Notes: generated by a model from the sequence alone, not told the origin. Positions 11,647-23,673 are shown, counted from the first letter of the stretch. The stretch: DNA of 64,000 nt from Rhodocollybia butyracea (GCA_015501585.1 JADNRY010000060.1:213417-277416), one strand, 5' to 3'. Program-made: numbers and translations.

Positions 11647-12653
11647 TCAAACGCTCATCTTCATGGCAATTGAAGGATGAGGATTATATCCTTCCACTAC
11701 AAAGTCGTCGTATACAAAATCTTCAATATCATCGATTTCCTCCCTGGCCCATTTCAGCTTGGGAAACACCCTCGGTTCACGCTCCAGCTGTGTTTTGAGC
11801 GCATCTACATGATCGCGGTAGACATGGGCGTCACCGAGCTGGATAATGAGTTCGTGAGCATCTGTACCAGTAACCCGAGCCATCATGTGGGTAAGTAGAG
11901 CGTAAGACGCGATATTGAACGGGATACCAAGACCTAGGTCAGCAGAACGTTGGTACATAAGACAGGAGAGTTTGGGTTTTTGGGAAGTGTTGGGAGGAGG
12001 AAGGTGTACATAGAATTGACACAGGAGGTGGCAGGGCGGAAGGGCCATGAGGGGGATGTCTGGAACGAATAAGCAAAAGGGAGAAGAATAAACGCGTTAA
12101 GACGCGTACCTTTAGGATTCCATGCGCTCATAATGATTCTGCGATCAGTCGGATTTTCTTTGATCTTTTGTATACACTCCCGAAGCTGGTCAGCACCTTG
12201 TCCAGTGTAGTCTCCGTCGCAGTCTGTGTATTCGGCACCAAAATGTCTCCATTGGAAGCCGTATACAGGCCCAAGATCTCCTTCGCGTCGATGGCCCAGG
12301 CCACGACTCTCCAAGAAGGCCTTAGAGCCATTCCCATCCCAGATTTTGACACCCTTTTTCGTCAAAACTGTGGAATCTGTGCAACCGTGGACGAACCAGA
12401 GGAGTTCTTCAATGATCCCACGAAGAAAGGTGCGCTTTGTGGTCAGAAGAGGTAGCGTCGAGTCTGAGAGGGAAAATCTGAGATTTGGAGGCGCGAAAAG
12501 CGAGAGGGTGCCGGTTCCTGTGCGGTCTGGACGAATGTCGCCTGTGGACAAGACGCGTCTGATAAGGCTAAGGTATTGATATTCATCGTGTTCTCGATGA
12601 TCATCGGTCTTTATGTGTCCATTGGCTGGTAAAGACAAGTTACTGGAGTTCAT
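11647..12653 (-). CDS. CDC21: Thymidylate synthase
   Basis: Two exons (12653-12110 and 12059-11647) joined across a 50-bp intron give 318 residues, the usual length. Diagnostic blocks: [15 protein letters not shown] at the N-terminus; [60 protein letters not shown] just before the intron; the catalytic Cys in [33 protein letters not shown] for nucleotide and folate binding; and [18 protein letters not shown]. It methylates dUMP to dTMP with methylene-tetrahydrofolate. A longer in-frame ATG exists at 12770 but lies only 10 bp from the MAGO start, so 12653 is preferred. A cloverleaf-free 127-bp gap with MAGO suggests a shared divergent promoter. Confidence 0.96.
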
Positions 12654-12780
12654 GGTTGTTTGTTGAGAGGAGTTTGTCACGGTTCGCGTGACAAGACGTG
12701 GAGAGAAGGTGAGTGTGACGTGACGAGCTGACGAAAGCTGCCTGCGGTTTGTTACTTTTTTCCCAACCACATCTTTCTCA
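12654..12780. promoter_or_regulatory. Bidirectional promoter, thymidylate synthase / MAGO
   Basis: Only 127 bp lie between the two divergent start codons. It must hold both transcription starts and 5' UTRs, so co-regulation is possible (inference). A second ATG for thymidylate synthase at 12770-12768 falls inside it. Confidence 0.5.
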
Positions 12781-13546
12781 ATGGATAACGACCCTTTTTA
12801 TCTTCGGTGTGTACAAGTGCTCGGTTGCTGAATCTGAGTTGACGATATAGTCTGCTTATAGATACTAGTATGTGGCCTTCTTATAATCTGCTCGACCACT
12901 AATGGACTAACGGCGCTCAAAAAAGTACTGGACATTCAGGAAAGCATGGCCATGAGTTCCTCGAATTTGAATACTCTCATGGTCGTTTGCGATATGCCAA
13001 CAACTCAAACTATAGGAATGATAGTCTAATTCGCAAAGAGAGTAAGTGCTATCGCTGTACTTTGATATTCTAGTTCTGACATTTTTGGTCGTCGTCTACA
13101 GTGTGGATCAGTCCTCTTGTGATCAAAGAACTCAAGAGAATTATTGAGGCCAGTGAGATTACAAAGTACGTCGCCGAACACCTTGACTGGGCACTATTAA
13201 ATTTTCTTCCTTCAGGGAAGACGATACCAACTGGCCCAAGAAAAATATTGTCGGAAAGCAGGAGCTTGAGATTCGGATTGGGAATGATCATATTGCGTTC
13301 GAGGTATGTGATCTCATTCTTTTCCATCCATGGTTCTGACAGCTTTTGTAGACGGCCAAAATTGGCTCGCTTGTCGACATTCAGGACAGCGAAGACCCTG
13401 AGGGTTTGCGAGTGTTTTATTATCTGATTCAAGATTTGAGAGTGCGATTTTTTTTTGGTGTTTGATGCTCGATGCTCAAAGGTTCACGTCCACAGTGTCT
13501 TGTATTTTCGCTGATATCTCTCCACTTCAAAATCAAGCCCATTTAA
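12781..13546 (+). CDS. MAGO: Mago nashi, exon junction complex core subunit
   Basis: Seven exons (12781-12806, 12862-12867, 12926-13041, 13102-13165, 13216-13303, 13352-13441, 13496-13546) give 146 residues, the same length as animal Mago. The protein begins [17 protein letters not shown] and continues [77 protein letters not shown] and [19 protein letters not shown], ending KIKPI. Mago forms a heterodimer with Y14 and stays on spliced mRNA in the exon junction complex. All introns are 48-60 bp GT-AG. Exon 2 is only 6 nt and is needed to encode the conserved R-Y-Y; without it the frame and motif are lost. Confidence 0.96.
12862..12867 (+). other. 6-nt microexon of MAGO
   Basis: The sequence ATACTA is preceded by a ttatag acceptor and followed by a gtatgt donor. 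Joined to the CG of exon 1 and the T of exon 3 it yields CGA TAC TAT, i.e. R-Y-Y, as conserved in Mago. The flanking introns are 55 bp (12807-12861) and 58 bp (12868-12925). Confidence 0.88.
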
Positions 13547-13971
13547 AGCGTACCAGTTTCTTTTCTTTAGCGAGGACTGTGCAAGACGGAATAGTAGTAT
13601 CTCGAGCTTCAAGAAAACGCGCGTGGTGGAGATTTTCGTGAGTACTATCGTTCATTCTGGTTTCGTCGTATTGATTCTAGCTTGCAGGTTGATCCATATC
13701 GATATCCATACGTGCCTAGTACCTACATAAGTACACATGTTGCTGTAAATATTATTTAAATAAAATGTGGATGTTGTCAAAGTATGATGATGATTTCACG
13801 TGCCACGGCAGGCGGCTACTCAAGACTCAAGAGTCAAGACGCTCGCCACTAGTATCAGTACTACTACCAGACTCACCGTACTCCCCTACTTTTTGAAGGT
13901 GGGCCAGAGAGAAAATAATAAAGTCTCGTTCTTAATGCCCAAGGTACACCAGATATCTGACTTTGGATACG
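13547..13971. other. Intergenic, MAGO to PEX19
   Basis: Holds the MAGO 3' UTR and PEX19 promoter. No coding signal beyond short chance frames. An AT-rich patch (tattatttaaataaaatg, near 13748) may be a polyadenylation region. Confidence 0.4.
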
Positions 13972-15229
13972 ATGTCGGCCGCAGGAACAAGGCCCAATTT
14001 GCAGATCGACGCCGATGAAGATTTAGATGAACTTGATGGCAAGTAAAGAAGTCTCCGCGTTTTCTAACTCACAACTTTCTTACTCTTCAGACGTCTTGTC
14101 TGAATTTGCACAAAATACAAAGTCAAAAGGTTCTCAAGGCATACCGCCACTATCCCCGCTAGTCTCTCCTCCTCCTCCTCCGCCCACAGCAACAACAACG
14201 ACAACATTTGGCAGGCCACGAACGAATACCCGTGTTGATTCTGCACCAATCTCTGTTCCTGGGAGTGGGATTTTGCCATCTGCGTCTGCAGAAAATGAAG
14301 AGGCTGCACTTTCGGACGAGTTTACGCGTGAATTGGTACGGAATATGCAGGATCTCATGAAGGAACTGGCAGAGGAAGGAAAGGTTTCGGAGGAGGAAAT
14401 TGTCGAAAAGGACGATTTGGGAGCACAGACTGAAGAAGAATCGAAGCAAAAGGAATCGGAACGTCTGATGAAAGCCGCTTGGGAGGCAATGTTGATTGAA
14501 GGTATGAATGGAATGACGGAGGATCCAGTTTCGGCGGCTTCGACCTCAAAGGATACCAATGATTTTCAGAGTAAGATCAAGCAGACGATGGACAAGCTCA
14601 AGAAGAGCGAGGATAACTTGAAAGTAGGAATTGTATACTTTCTCTTCAAGTATTATATAGTGCTAATCTTCGTTTCTTGTCTAGACCTCATCGTCGTCTA
14701 CTGGATCTGGTGGCCCTGAAACACTACAAGGATTACTTGATTCTCTCAAAGACCTTGGCTTAGATGATTTAGGCGGGGAAGGTGAGGAGGATGAGGCTGA
14801 GCTTGCTGGCTTTCTCGAAAATATGATGGGACAGTTGATGGGTAAGGAAGTGTTATATGAGCCGTTGAAGGAATTGAACGATAAGGTGGATTATTGCTCA
14901 TGTTTCTGTTCTCTCATCTAACTGTCTACAGTTTCCTGATTACCTCCAAAACCCACCTACGCCGCTTTCTACGGCCGACAAGGAGCGCTACTCGAAACAG
15001 TATGAATATGTACAGCAAATCTTGGCAATATTCGAAGAGCCTGGATACGATGAGAATAATCAAACCACAGGAGCCAAGGTTGCGGAATTAATGGGAGAGG
15101 TGAGTTTGTAGTCTGTGTTCTTTCGTCGCCTGCGCTGATTCCTTCCAGATGCAAAACTATGGTGCCCCACCTGAAAGTATCATGGGCCCTATGCCTCCTA
15201 TGCCAGATGGGGGATGCGTTGTTTTGTGA
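13972..15229 (+). CDS. PEX19: Peroxin 19 (peroxisomal membrane protein import receptor)
   Basis: Five exons (13972-14038, 14091-14623, 14685-14885, 14932-15099, 15149-15229) give 349 residues. The N-terminus has the acidic DEDLDELDDVLSEF motif typical of the Pex3-binding region. The middle has a Pro/Thr/Ser linker and amphipathic helices (ALSDEFTRELVRNMQDLMKE). The C-terminal half shows GFLENMMGQLMGKEVLYEPL and KFPDYLQNPPTPLSTADKER, signature blocks of Pex19. The last four residues are CVVL, a CaaX prenylation box, as in most Pex19. It binds newly made peroxisomal membrane proteins in the cytosol and docks on Pex3. Intron 1 begins with GC rather than GT; the other three are canonical. Confidence 0.94.
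14039..14090 (+). other. GC-AG intron in PEX19
   Basis: Exon 1 must end at 14038 to give D-D-V-L-S-E-F in frame. The intron then starts gcaagt, a perfect donor apart from GC for GT, has a ctaac branch-like motif near 14065 and ends cttcag. Using the nearby gtaaag donor instead creates a stop within five codons. Confidence 0.8.
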
Positions 15230-15531
15230 ATGTAAGTGGAGTGTATTTCAGCTTGTAGGAAATAATGTACATGGTACTGTTCCCTGATTCTGTGTATTTA
15301 TGGTGAAAAGCATACATAGTCTGGGATGCTTTACAAACCGGCCGTTACTTCTTTTGGTTTTTGGTTTGTTTCTCCTTGAAAAGCATCATGTATTGGACAG
15401 CATAATGGCAGTTTATGACTGACCAAACTCATCAATCCTTTGAAGTCCCATCTGGAGTAATATCAAAGGGATAAGTGTTGGGGACTGAGTGAGTGTGCGT
15501 ATGAGTATGTGCATGAAGTTCGATACGCGGC
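15230..15531. other. Intergenic
   Basis: PEX19 3' UTR and the region downstream of the disrupted minus-strand gene. No gene. Confidence 0.4.
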
Positions 15532-15891
15532 TCAGAGACTTCGTGGTGAGGATGAGGTGTAAATGCGTTGACACTCAGTTCCCTGAATGAAACTTATCAA
15601 CCCTGGAACGACTCTCCTCATGGGCTCTAACATTCGTTCAATGTTAGAATGGTTGTCTGGGGTAGGGAAATGGACAGCGTGAATGCTCAAGAGGCTAGGC
15701 AATAGCGTGCTGAACAGTAGTAAACTCACCAAATTGCCTCCGTCCCTCACCAGCAACACATATGTAGTACAACGAAACACACTCAGCCAGCTCTGTGTTC
15801 ACTTTGTCAGCCAATTTTTCCCTCAGATTCTCCAGCTTCTTCCCGTCACCAAAAGCCTTAGCGGTAGAAGAGGACTCAAGAGGGGTGACAG
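15532..15891 (-). pseudogene. 3' half of an unidentified gene split by Copia A
   Basis: On the minus strand a coding-like frame enters at the Copia junction (VTPLESSSTAKAFGDGKK), continues LREKLADKVNTELAECVSLY and ends an exon at GEGRRQF. A GT-AG intron then leads to DNHSNIERMLEPMRRVVPG and the stop at 15534-15532. The frame continues without interruption into the segment at 28282, on the other side of the transposon, once one copy of GACAG is removed. The family is not recognised. The N-terminus is missing or unrecognised. Confidence 0.55.
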
Positions 15892-16172
15892 TGTTGGAGT
15901 ATACTCTGTACGTACGAGGTTCAGTACACTTCGCTTTGACATCTCTTTATTGGTATACGCCGCTAGCTTACTATATACTGTACAGTTGGTACTATACCAC
16001 GCTAGACGGCGTCTTCGAGCTGTCCTCAGTTGGTTTTCTTTACCCACTGAGGTGAGCTCGTTCTTATTTATTCTGTTCACCTAACTTACGATACATTCTA
16101 GTTTAATTCGTTTCTACAGGTATTATAATATAGTTGGTTTTCTTTACCCACTGAGTTTAATTCGTTTCTACA
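15892..16172 (+). repeat. Copia A 5' LTR
   Basis: 281 bp, TG...CA. Inside, a 24-nt segment (16028-16051), a 50-bp intron-like block (16052-16101, gtgagc...tctag with cctaac), and an 18-nt segment (16102-16119) are followed by a 12-bp spacer and then the same two segments fused directly (16132-16173). Compared with the 3' LTR it keeps most CpG sites. The primer-binding region after it (gattatgag) looks like a decayed form of ggttatggg. Confidence 0.9.
16052..16101 (+). other. Intron-like block inside Copia A LTR
   Basis: 50 bp beginning gtgagc and ending tctag, with a cctaac branch-like motif 20 nt before the end. It is absent, to the base under the GT-AG rule, from the second copy of the flanking segments at 16132-16173. 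The 3' LTR has the same arrangement with a 46-bp block. Confidence 0.7.
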
Positions 16173-16237
16173 GATTATGAGACTTGTTCTCTAACTGAAA
16201 GAAAGAAAAGAGAGAACAGCAACGAAAATAACCAAAA

Positions 16238-19200
16238 ATGTTGTTTGGAAATTCATTGAATATATCTAGACTCCCGGACGAGAAACAGCTTGTCTGTGAA
16301 GAAAATTGGAGACTGTTCTGGAACTGTCAAACGGGAAATCTTGTTCATTGTCCAGTTAAAGGGACTAGCTGGCTACATAGACGGTACCATACCCAGACCG
16401 CAGCCAACTACATACCCTACTGTCTACCCACAGACACAGCCCATGCTGTTGTATAGCCCAACCCCATGCTTCGAGGAATGGGAGTCTCGCGACAGGCTTG
16501 TCACCGGGGTGATTATTTCAAACATCGTTGACCCAACTAGTCTAGGCATCAATGAGACCAAGCGTGCTTCGAATTGCACACCTCGTGAAACACTTTGAAA
16601 AGCGTGACGAGGCCCGTATCCACCTCGCAGACACCTCCCTTTGTAACAAAAAATTTGATCCTGCTGAGTCGACGATGGAAGACCATGAGAAAAGGATGTG
16701 TAACCTCCTGAAGAAGGTAAACAACCTTGGAGGAACTATCCCAGATGCGCAATTCCATTGTATCATGCTTGCGTTGATACCTAACAAGTGGAAATTCTAT
16801 GTACTGAATATGCCAGGAACATCGAGTGCTGACACATTCACATATCTCCATACCTTGTGGATACAGAAGGAGGAAGAGAGGAAAGATGGGGAGAGGGACA
16901 CGAAAGCGAGTCAAGGCACTCATGGCTGCGCACACACCCACGAATCCTACACCTCAATCCACAAACCAACAACCTTTCACCTGCCACAACTGCGCAACCA
17001 GCACATCGCAAGGAAGTGCTGGGCCAAGGGTGGCAGCATGGAAGGGCAAGGGCCAAAACACAGCCAACAGTACAAAGTGAAAACCAAGCCAAGAGCAAAT
17101 GCAGCTGAGACTGATGACAAGGATGCATCTACACCCATGGCCACATACGTGATGTCCGTCAAAGCACATAGTGACTTGGGTACGTCAATATCCATCCCAA
17201 AACCTGTACCCAGTGCTGACACTGAGGGCAGGCAACATAATCCCATTCTAGGGAGCTCACTTCAGCAAGGGGTTGGTGACAAGGATGTAGATAAAGATGT
17301 ACCTACTCATAAAATAGTCACACCCGAAGACTGTATAGCCTGTTGGGGTAGTACATTACTGTATTCGCCTTCCAGACCCGCTATTCAAATATTTCTTGAC
17401 TCAGGTGCCTCTGAGCACTGCTGGGTACAAAAATCAGACTTCGTTGAATACAAGGAAGTAGTGCCATATCAGGCGATGCTGGGAAATTCCAAATCCATGG
17501 TATTAGGACAATCCAGTTCATAACTTGTGTAGTTGATAGCAAGAGGAAAATACAACTGAAGGCGGTAAAACACATGCCATCCTTCAGACACAACCTAATA
17601 TCCATACCCACCCTAGACAAGAAAGGAATGCGAGGTGAATGGGGAGATGGAATAATGACGGTTAGGACACCTACGGATGAGGTCATACTCCAGGGTTTTG
17701 GCCAGAGGAAGATGTATGAAGTTGAAGTACTAGAGTTGGGAGTGGTATTAGCAAACTACTCAAGGTTGAGGGACAGACCAACCAACATTCTCACCTGGCA
17801 CTGCCAACTGGAGCATGTATCAATATTTCAGATACTGCGAATGGCAAACCAGAAGCTGGTGGACGGACTAAACATATCTAGTTGCAATATCCAGGGCATG
17901 TGCAAAGACTGCCTATATGGCAAGGTGACAAAGTGTCCATTCAATGAGGTGCTGACACACAAGTCAGAGGTCCTAGAGGGAGTCCATATTGACCTGTTTG
18001 GACCAGCCTGTACCCAAACCCAAGGAGGAGCAAGCTACCTGATGTTGTGCACCGATGGTAGATCTTCTTTCAGAGTGCCGTTCTACCTATCAAACAAGCA
18101 AAAAGAAACTGGGGCAAGGATGCTACACAAATATCGGGTGATGGCCAAGACACAGATGGGAAAGAAGCTAAAAACTATCTGTATAGATGGTGGAGGCAAG
18201 CTGAACAACAGCCTAGTGGATGAGTACTGTGCAGAACATGGCATACTTATAGAGAAAGTGCCACATGACTCATCTGCAGCAAATGGGGTAGCTGAGTGAG
18301 CCTTTCACACAGTAATGGAAGGTACACGTACAATGCTAGAGGACTCAGGCATGCCATACTCCTTCTGGGGAGAAGCCTTGTCCACATTCATCTACGTCGA
18401 TAACTTCATCCCATCAGCGCAGTTCCCCGACACCATACCAATCGAGGTGTGGACCCAGAAAAGACAGGACATTGCCCACCTAAGGCCTTTTGGTTGTGAC
18501 TGTTGGGCCACGCTGCCACAGAGGAGAACAGACAGAAAGCTGGGCCATCAAGCAGTCAAAGGAAAATTACTGGGGTACATGGGCAGGAGAGGGTATCATA
18601 TCTGGGTACCAGAGACAAAATCCATTGAGGAATCTCACAATGTGATGTTCGAGGAGGGAGAGCCCCACCGCACAAGGGAAAAGATGATGGGAGAAGACGG
18701 AGGAGAGGATAATGTCCCTGCTGGCAATGGGCATAATAACCCTGAGCCTAACAGACAGGCCAATGACCCTGCACCTGCGGAACAGGCACCTAAAGTACAA
18801 CAACAGGTACAAGTGCCACATCTGCATGATGAAGTGAATGTCCCCATAAACAAACCTGAAGCCCAAGTGCCGCCAGCACCTGTACCACCAGAGGACAATG
18901 GCCCCTGCTGCAGCGGCTTTTGGAGAGCAGAGAGTACGAAGAATGAGAGGAGAGAGGATGTGTGACTGGTGAGATGTGGGCAAGTGAAGATGGCCCAAAC
19001 CCACTCGTACTGATTGTAGACAGCCCATACAGCTTTGCAGCATTGATGGGAGACCTCTGGGTCCCGGCATTGTACAAACAAGCCATGAAACATCCAGAAC
19101 TATGGCTAGCCCCAATGGAGAAAGAGTATAACATGCTCAGGGAAAAGGAACGTTGGGAGTTAGTGCCGCTGCTGCCAAATGCCAATCTTACTGGGGGAAG

Positions 19201-19988
19201 GTGGACATATGCCATCAAGTTTGACGCCAACAGGAATCTCCTAAAGCAAAAAAGCTAGTATGTTGCACAGGGATACACCCAGATCCAAGGGCTGGATTAC
19301 AACCAGATGTACAGAGGAATAGCTTGCATGGAGTCAGTTCGACTTGTACTGGCAATCATGGTGGTACTAAAGCTATCCATATTCCAAGTGGATTTTACAG
19401 TGGCTTTCCTCAATAGTCCAATAACACATGACGTGTACATGAAACAGCCAGAGGGATTTGTCAAACCTGGAACCGAACACCTGGTTTGCAAGCTCAAGAA
19501 ATCAATCTATGGCACAATGCAGGGTAGCCACAATTGGCAGGAGATGCCAGCCGCAGGGTATAAGGAAGATGGATTGGTGACATCATAAGCTGACCCTTGT
19601 ATCCGATACCGCCATGAAGGTGGGGAGTACACCATTACCAGCACATACAGCAACAATGTCTGTGGAGGCTCATTGACAGGGACAGGATATGCCAGAGCCA
19701 TCAACAACCTCGGAAAAAGATGGGAGGCAAATGAAGTGCATACCAAGGTACTCCTAGGAATGACCATCATGCAGAACCCAGTAACAAAGGCAATTACAAT
19801 ATCTCAGAGGGCCTACTTCATACGGATGCTAACACATTTTGGACTGGATAATGTACGGCGAGGCAACACACCAATGCCGCCAAATGTCACACTCACCGAG
19901 TCACCAAACCCACTGCCCGAGGAAGAAGCTGCCTTCATGAAAGACAAACCATATTGCCCCATTGTCGGATCCTCAATGTGGGGCCAAG
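16238..19988 (+). pseudogene. Copia A gag-protease-integrase-RT remnant (5' part)
   Basis: Coding resemblance runs through several frames. The gag part includes LAGYIDGTIPRP and AQFHCIMLALIPNKWKFYVL. A protease-like DSGASEHCW lies near 17398. The integrase core has GVHIDLFGPA, ICIDGGGKLNN and, after a TGA at 18297, AFHTVMEGTRTMLEDSG. The RT has QGYTQIQGLDYNQMY, FQVDFTVAFLNSPI and LKKSIYGTMQGSHNW. Stops at about 17521, 18297, 18964, 19256 and 19586 break the frame. It ends in MWGQ, where the foldback element entered. The stop at 18297 replaces a conserved Arg-type position and could be a CGA to TGA change. Confidence 0.88.
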
Positions 19989-21940
19989 AGGCAATGCTGT
20001 ACCATTATTGCAATGTAGGGTGGCCGTGGCCAGAGCTTGCATTACAATTTAGGGCAGTGTCTGCTGTAGCAGAAAGGTGACCCTACATTGCAATGTGGCA
20101 TAAGTCACAGCATGGCTTTTGAAAAATTACTGGATTAGGGAATTTTTTGCTCTGTGTAATATAGAGCTGGGTTTGCATGTCACATCACATCTGTTTTAGC
20201 TAAATTTGGAAATAAAAAAGTCACCATATTGAGCTATAGCTAAAGCGGCAGTGCCGGTGTACATTGATCCGGTCATGTGACCGGTGGATCTCAGTTTTGG
20301 ACAGCTTCGATAAAATCAGTCATTTATGGGCCCATTTTGGACATTTCTGGAGTGGTAGCAAGCAGGACCCTGATAGTAGGTGCTTATGACCTGTGGAGGT
20401 TCAGATAAAAAGTTCGGATAATTTTGGCCAGTTTGGAAAGGAAGTTAGCTTAGTAGGGTCCAGTAGGGTCAGATTTTGAATGATTTATGAGCAATTTTTT
20501 TGGCTCCAGGTGCATCAAATAACTACCACAGCCACTGAGCAAAATTTTCCAGCCGATTTTACAAGATTTTATGCCTCTACTGGTAGAAAAATCCGGCCTG
20601 GGACTAGGCTATGTACAAGTTCGGATAAAAACTGGGTCAAAAGTGAAAATTTGGTTTGGATAAAAACTGGGGCCCCCGTACATGACATTTTCACCTATTA
20701 TCAGGGGTCCTTAGCAAGCCCAAAAAAGGCTATACACAATGTATTAATATTTGAGCAGTGTACCTCGGCCCATGGGGTGCTGTAATGGGTTGGATTGAAC
20801 AAAAAGATTTAGATTACCTTCGGTCAAAGCTGTACATCACTGCCTAATTTGGAATTCCAGCAAAGCAGCCTAAAAAGCCTGCTTCTACAGTTGATATTCT
20901 CCCTAATCAGAGTGTACATGGTGTCATTAGATGTATAATAGGTCCCTGAAGCAAAATTAAAGCCATAGCTCCGGTCAAAGCTGTTTTATTACCATATTTA
21001 GAATACCAGCAAAGCGGCCTAAAAGCATGCTGGTGCCTAGGTATTCCCTCTAATACCAGTCTGTACAGTGATTATACATGTACAATAGGTACCTGAAGCA
21101 AAATTAGGGCAGGTATGTGGGTTAATAGTGGCCCTGCTTCGAGGTTTTGGCCTGTGGCTGTGCTGTCAAAAGTCGAAGTAACAGTAGGATATTTTACATA
21201 CTAGTGATACAGGCATAGTGTCTGCACAAAATATATATGCCTGAAGTAAAACTAGGGCATTACATGGCAGGAATAAGCTGTAATTACCAGCTAATAGGTC
21301 GGAGTAGGTCAAAGCTGTATGTCCAAATAGGGAAATATATAGGTGGTGTTGAGTCAAAGTTGGGGTCAGTAATGGCATGAATTCTCAAGGGGTAAGGCTT
21401 GAAGTGTATATCTGGGTACTGTAGTATGTTAACTACATCTGCAGGTTGTTATACTCATCATTCTGTGTCCAGGAGGAGGAGCATAGAGTGATCAATGGTT
21501 AGTAACCATCAAAAATCGCATTTTTTGGGTGATAAAATGCTAATAGTGAGTGCTTAAGTGAAGTAGGCCCTCAAGGCGAGGTAGGTATACTGGAATACAT
21601 GCTAGACCTTCGTTCCATGTCCAAGAGTGATTAATATGGTACTAGAAGCGATGGTATGGATTGATTTTTCGATATCTTGCCTAAAAAGTCGATTTTTGAT
21701 GAATTAACATGGAATAGTGAAGCCTTTAGAGTACCTAAGGCGCTGAAAGTGCTCATACATACTGTACTATATAGTCTCAACCTGTGCCATACCGACGAAC
21801 GATTTATATGGCCACAGGAGCGATGGTATCTTATGTTATTTTTGAAAAAATGTGATTTTCAGTTAGTAAAACATGAATAGGTGATGCTATGCAGCTCCAA
21901 TAATGCTAAAACTTTGGGAATCAAGTCTTCGAATTCTATT
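19989..21940 (+). repeat. Left arm of the foldback element
   Basis: Pairs with the reverse complement of the right arm. For example 21166-21378 equals the reverse complement of 22660-22872, and about 20740-20860 matches about 23520-23640. It contains a 348-bp MITE at 20364-20711 that is absent from the right arm. Confidence 0.88.
20364..20711. mobile_element. 348-bp MITE with 8-bp TSD
   Basis: The ends are inverted: left AGGACCCTGATAGTAGGTG, right reverse complement AGGACCCCTGATAATAGGTG. TAGCAAGC is duplicated at 20356-20363 and 20712-20719. The opposite arm of the foldback has the uninterrupted site (gcttgctaccactcc near 23645), so the insertion is younger than the palindrome. The 8-bp TSD fits the hAT superfamily. 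Confidence 0.88.
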
Positions 21941-23673
21941 AAGTGAGTTCAAGTCCCTACAACAACCCCTGGGTATGTCAATAGCATGCTCATGTTTTAA
22001 GTGTTCACATAGATATCTGTAGTTAGCTCAAAGTTCAGATCATATTATTGAGATGTGTATAGCCAGACTTTTGAGTCTAGAGGACATCTAAATGATTCGA
22101 AGATATGATTCCCAAGTTTTGAGCATTATCTGAGATGTATAGCATGTTCCATTCATGTTTTATTAGCTGAAAATCGCATTTTTTCGAAAATAACATAAAT
22201 ATCAGTGAATACCATCGCTCCTGGGGCCATATAAATTATTCGTCGGTATGGCACAGGTTGAGACTATATAGTACAGTATTTATGAGCACTTTCAGCGCCT
22301 TAGGTACTCTAAAGGCTTCACTATTCCATGTTAATTCATCAAAAATCGACTTTTTAGGCAAAATATCGAAAAATCAATCCATACCATCGCTTCTAGTACC
22401 ATATTAATCACTCTTGGACATGGAACGAAGGTCTAGCATGTATTCCAGTATACCTACCTCGCCTTGAGGGCCTACTTCACTTAAGCACTCACTATTAGCA
22501 TTTTATCACCCAAAAAATGCGATTTTTGATGGTTACTAACCATTGATCACTCTATGCTCCTCCTCCTGGACACAGAATGATGAGTATAACAACCTGCAGA
22601 TGTAGTTAACATACTACAGTACCCAGATATACACTTCAAGCCTTACCCCTTGAGAATTCATGCCATTACTGACCCCAACTTTGACTCAACACCACCTATA
22701 TATTTCCCTATTTGGACATACAGCTTTGACCTACTCCGACCTATTAGCTGGTAATTACAGCTTATTCCTGCCATGTAATGCCCTAGTTTTACTTCAGGCA
22801 TATATATTTTGTGCAGACACTATGCCTGTATCACTAGTATGTAAAATATCCTACTGTTACTTCGACTTTTGACAGCACAGCCACAGGCCAAAACCTCGAA
22901 GCAGGGCCACTATTAACCCACATACCTGCCCTAATTTTGCTTCAGGTACCTATTGTACATGTTTAATCACTGTACAGACTGGTATTAGAGGGAATACCTA
23001 GGCACAAGCATGCCTTTAGGCCGCTTTGCTGCCATATATATTTCCCTATTTGGACATTCAGCTTTGACCTCTTCCTGTAATAGTGCCTTATTCCTGCTAT
23101 ATAGTGCTTCAATTTCGCTTCAGGTACATATATTTTGTGCAGGAACCATGCCTGTATCATCAGTACTGTCAAATATCCTACTGTAATTTCGACTTTTGAC
23201 AGCACAGCCACAGGTCAAAACCTCAAAGCAGGGCCCATTATTACCCATACACCTGCTCTAATTTCGCTTCAGGCAGCTACTGTACATGTATGAACACTGT
23301 CTAGACTGCTATTAGATAGAATACTTGTGCATAAGCAAGCTTTTAGGCCGCTTTGCTAGCATTCTAAATATGGTAATAAAACAGCTTTGACCGGAGCTAT
23401 GGCTGTAATTTTGCTTCAGGGAGCTATTATACATCTAATGACACTATGTACATCCTCATTAGCAAGAATATCTGCTGTACAAGCAGGCTTTTTGGCCGCT
23501 TTGCTGGCATTCCCAATTAGGCAGTGATGTACAGCTTTGACCGAAGGTAATCTAAATCTTTTTGTTCAATCCAACCCATTACAGCACCCCATGGGCCAAG
23601 GTACACTGCTCAAATATTAATACATTGTGTATAGCCTTTTTTGGGCTTGCTACCACTCCAGAAATGTCCAAAA

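Noticed and set aside
12654..12770. Upstream in-frame ATG extending thymidylate synthase by 39 basic residues (possible mitochondrial presequence)
   Set aside because: It starts 10 bp from the MAGO ATG and would leave no promoter; the family N-terminus fits the start at 12653.
21166..22872. Two identical 70-codon frames (21166-21378 minus, 22660-22872 plus)
   Set aside because: They are the same sequence in the two arms of the palindrome, with no motif; identity reflects DNA inversion and not a conserved gene.
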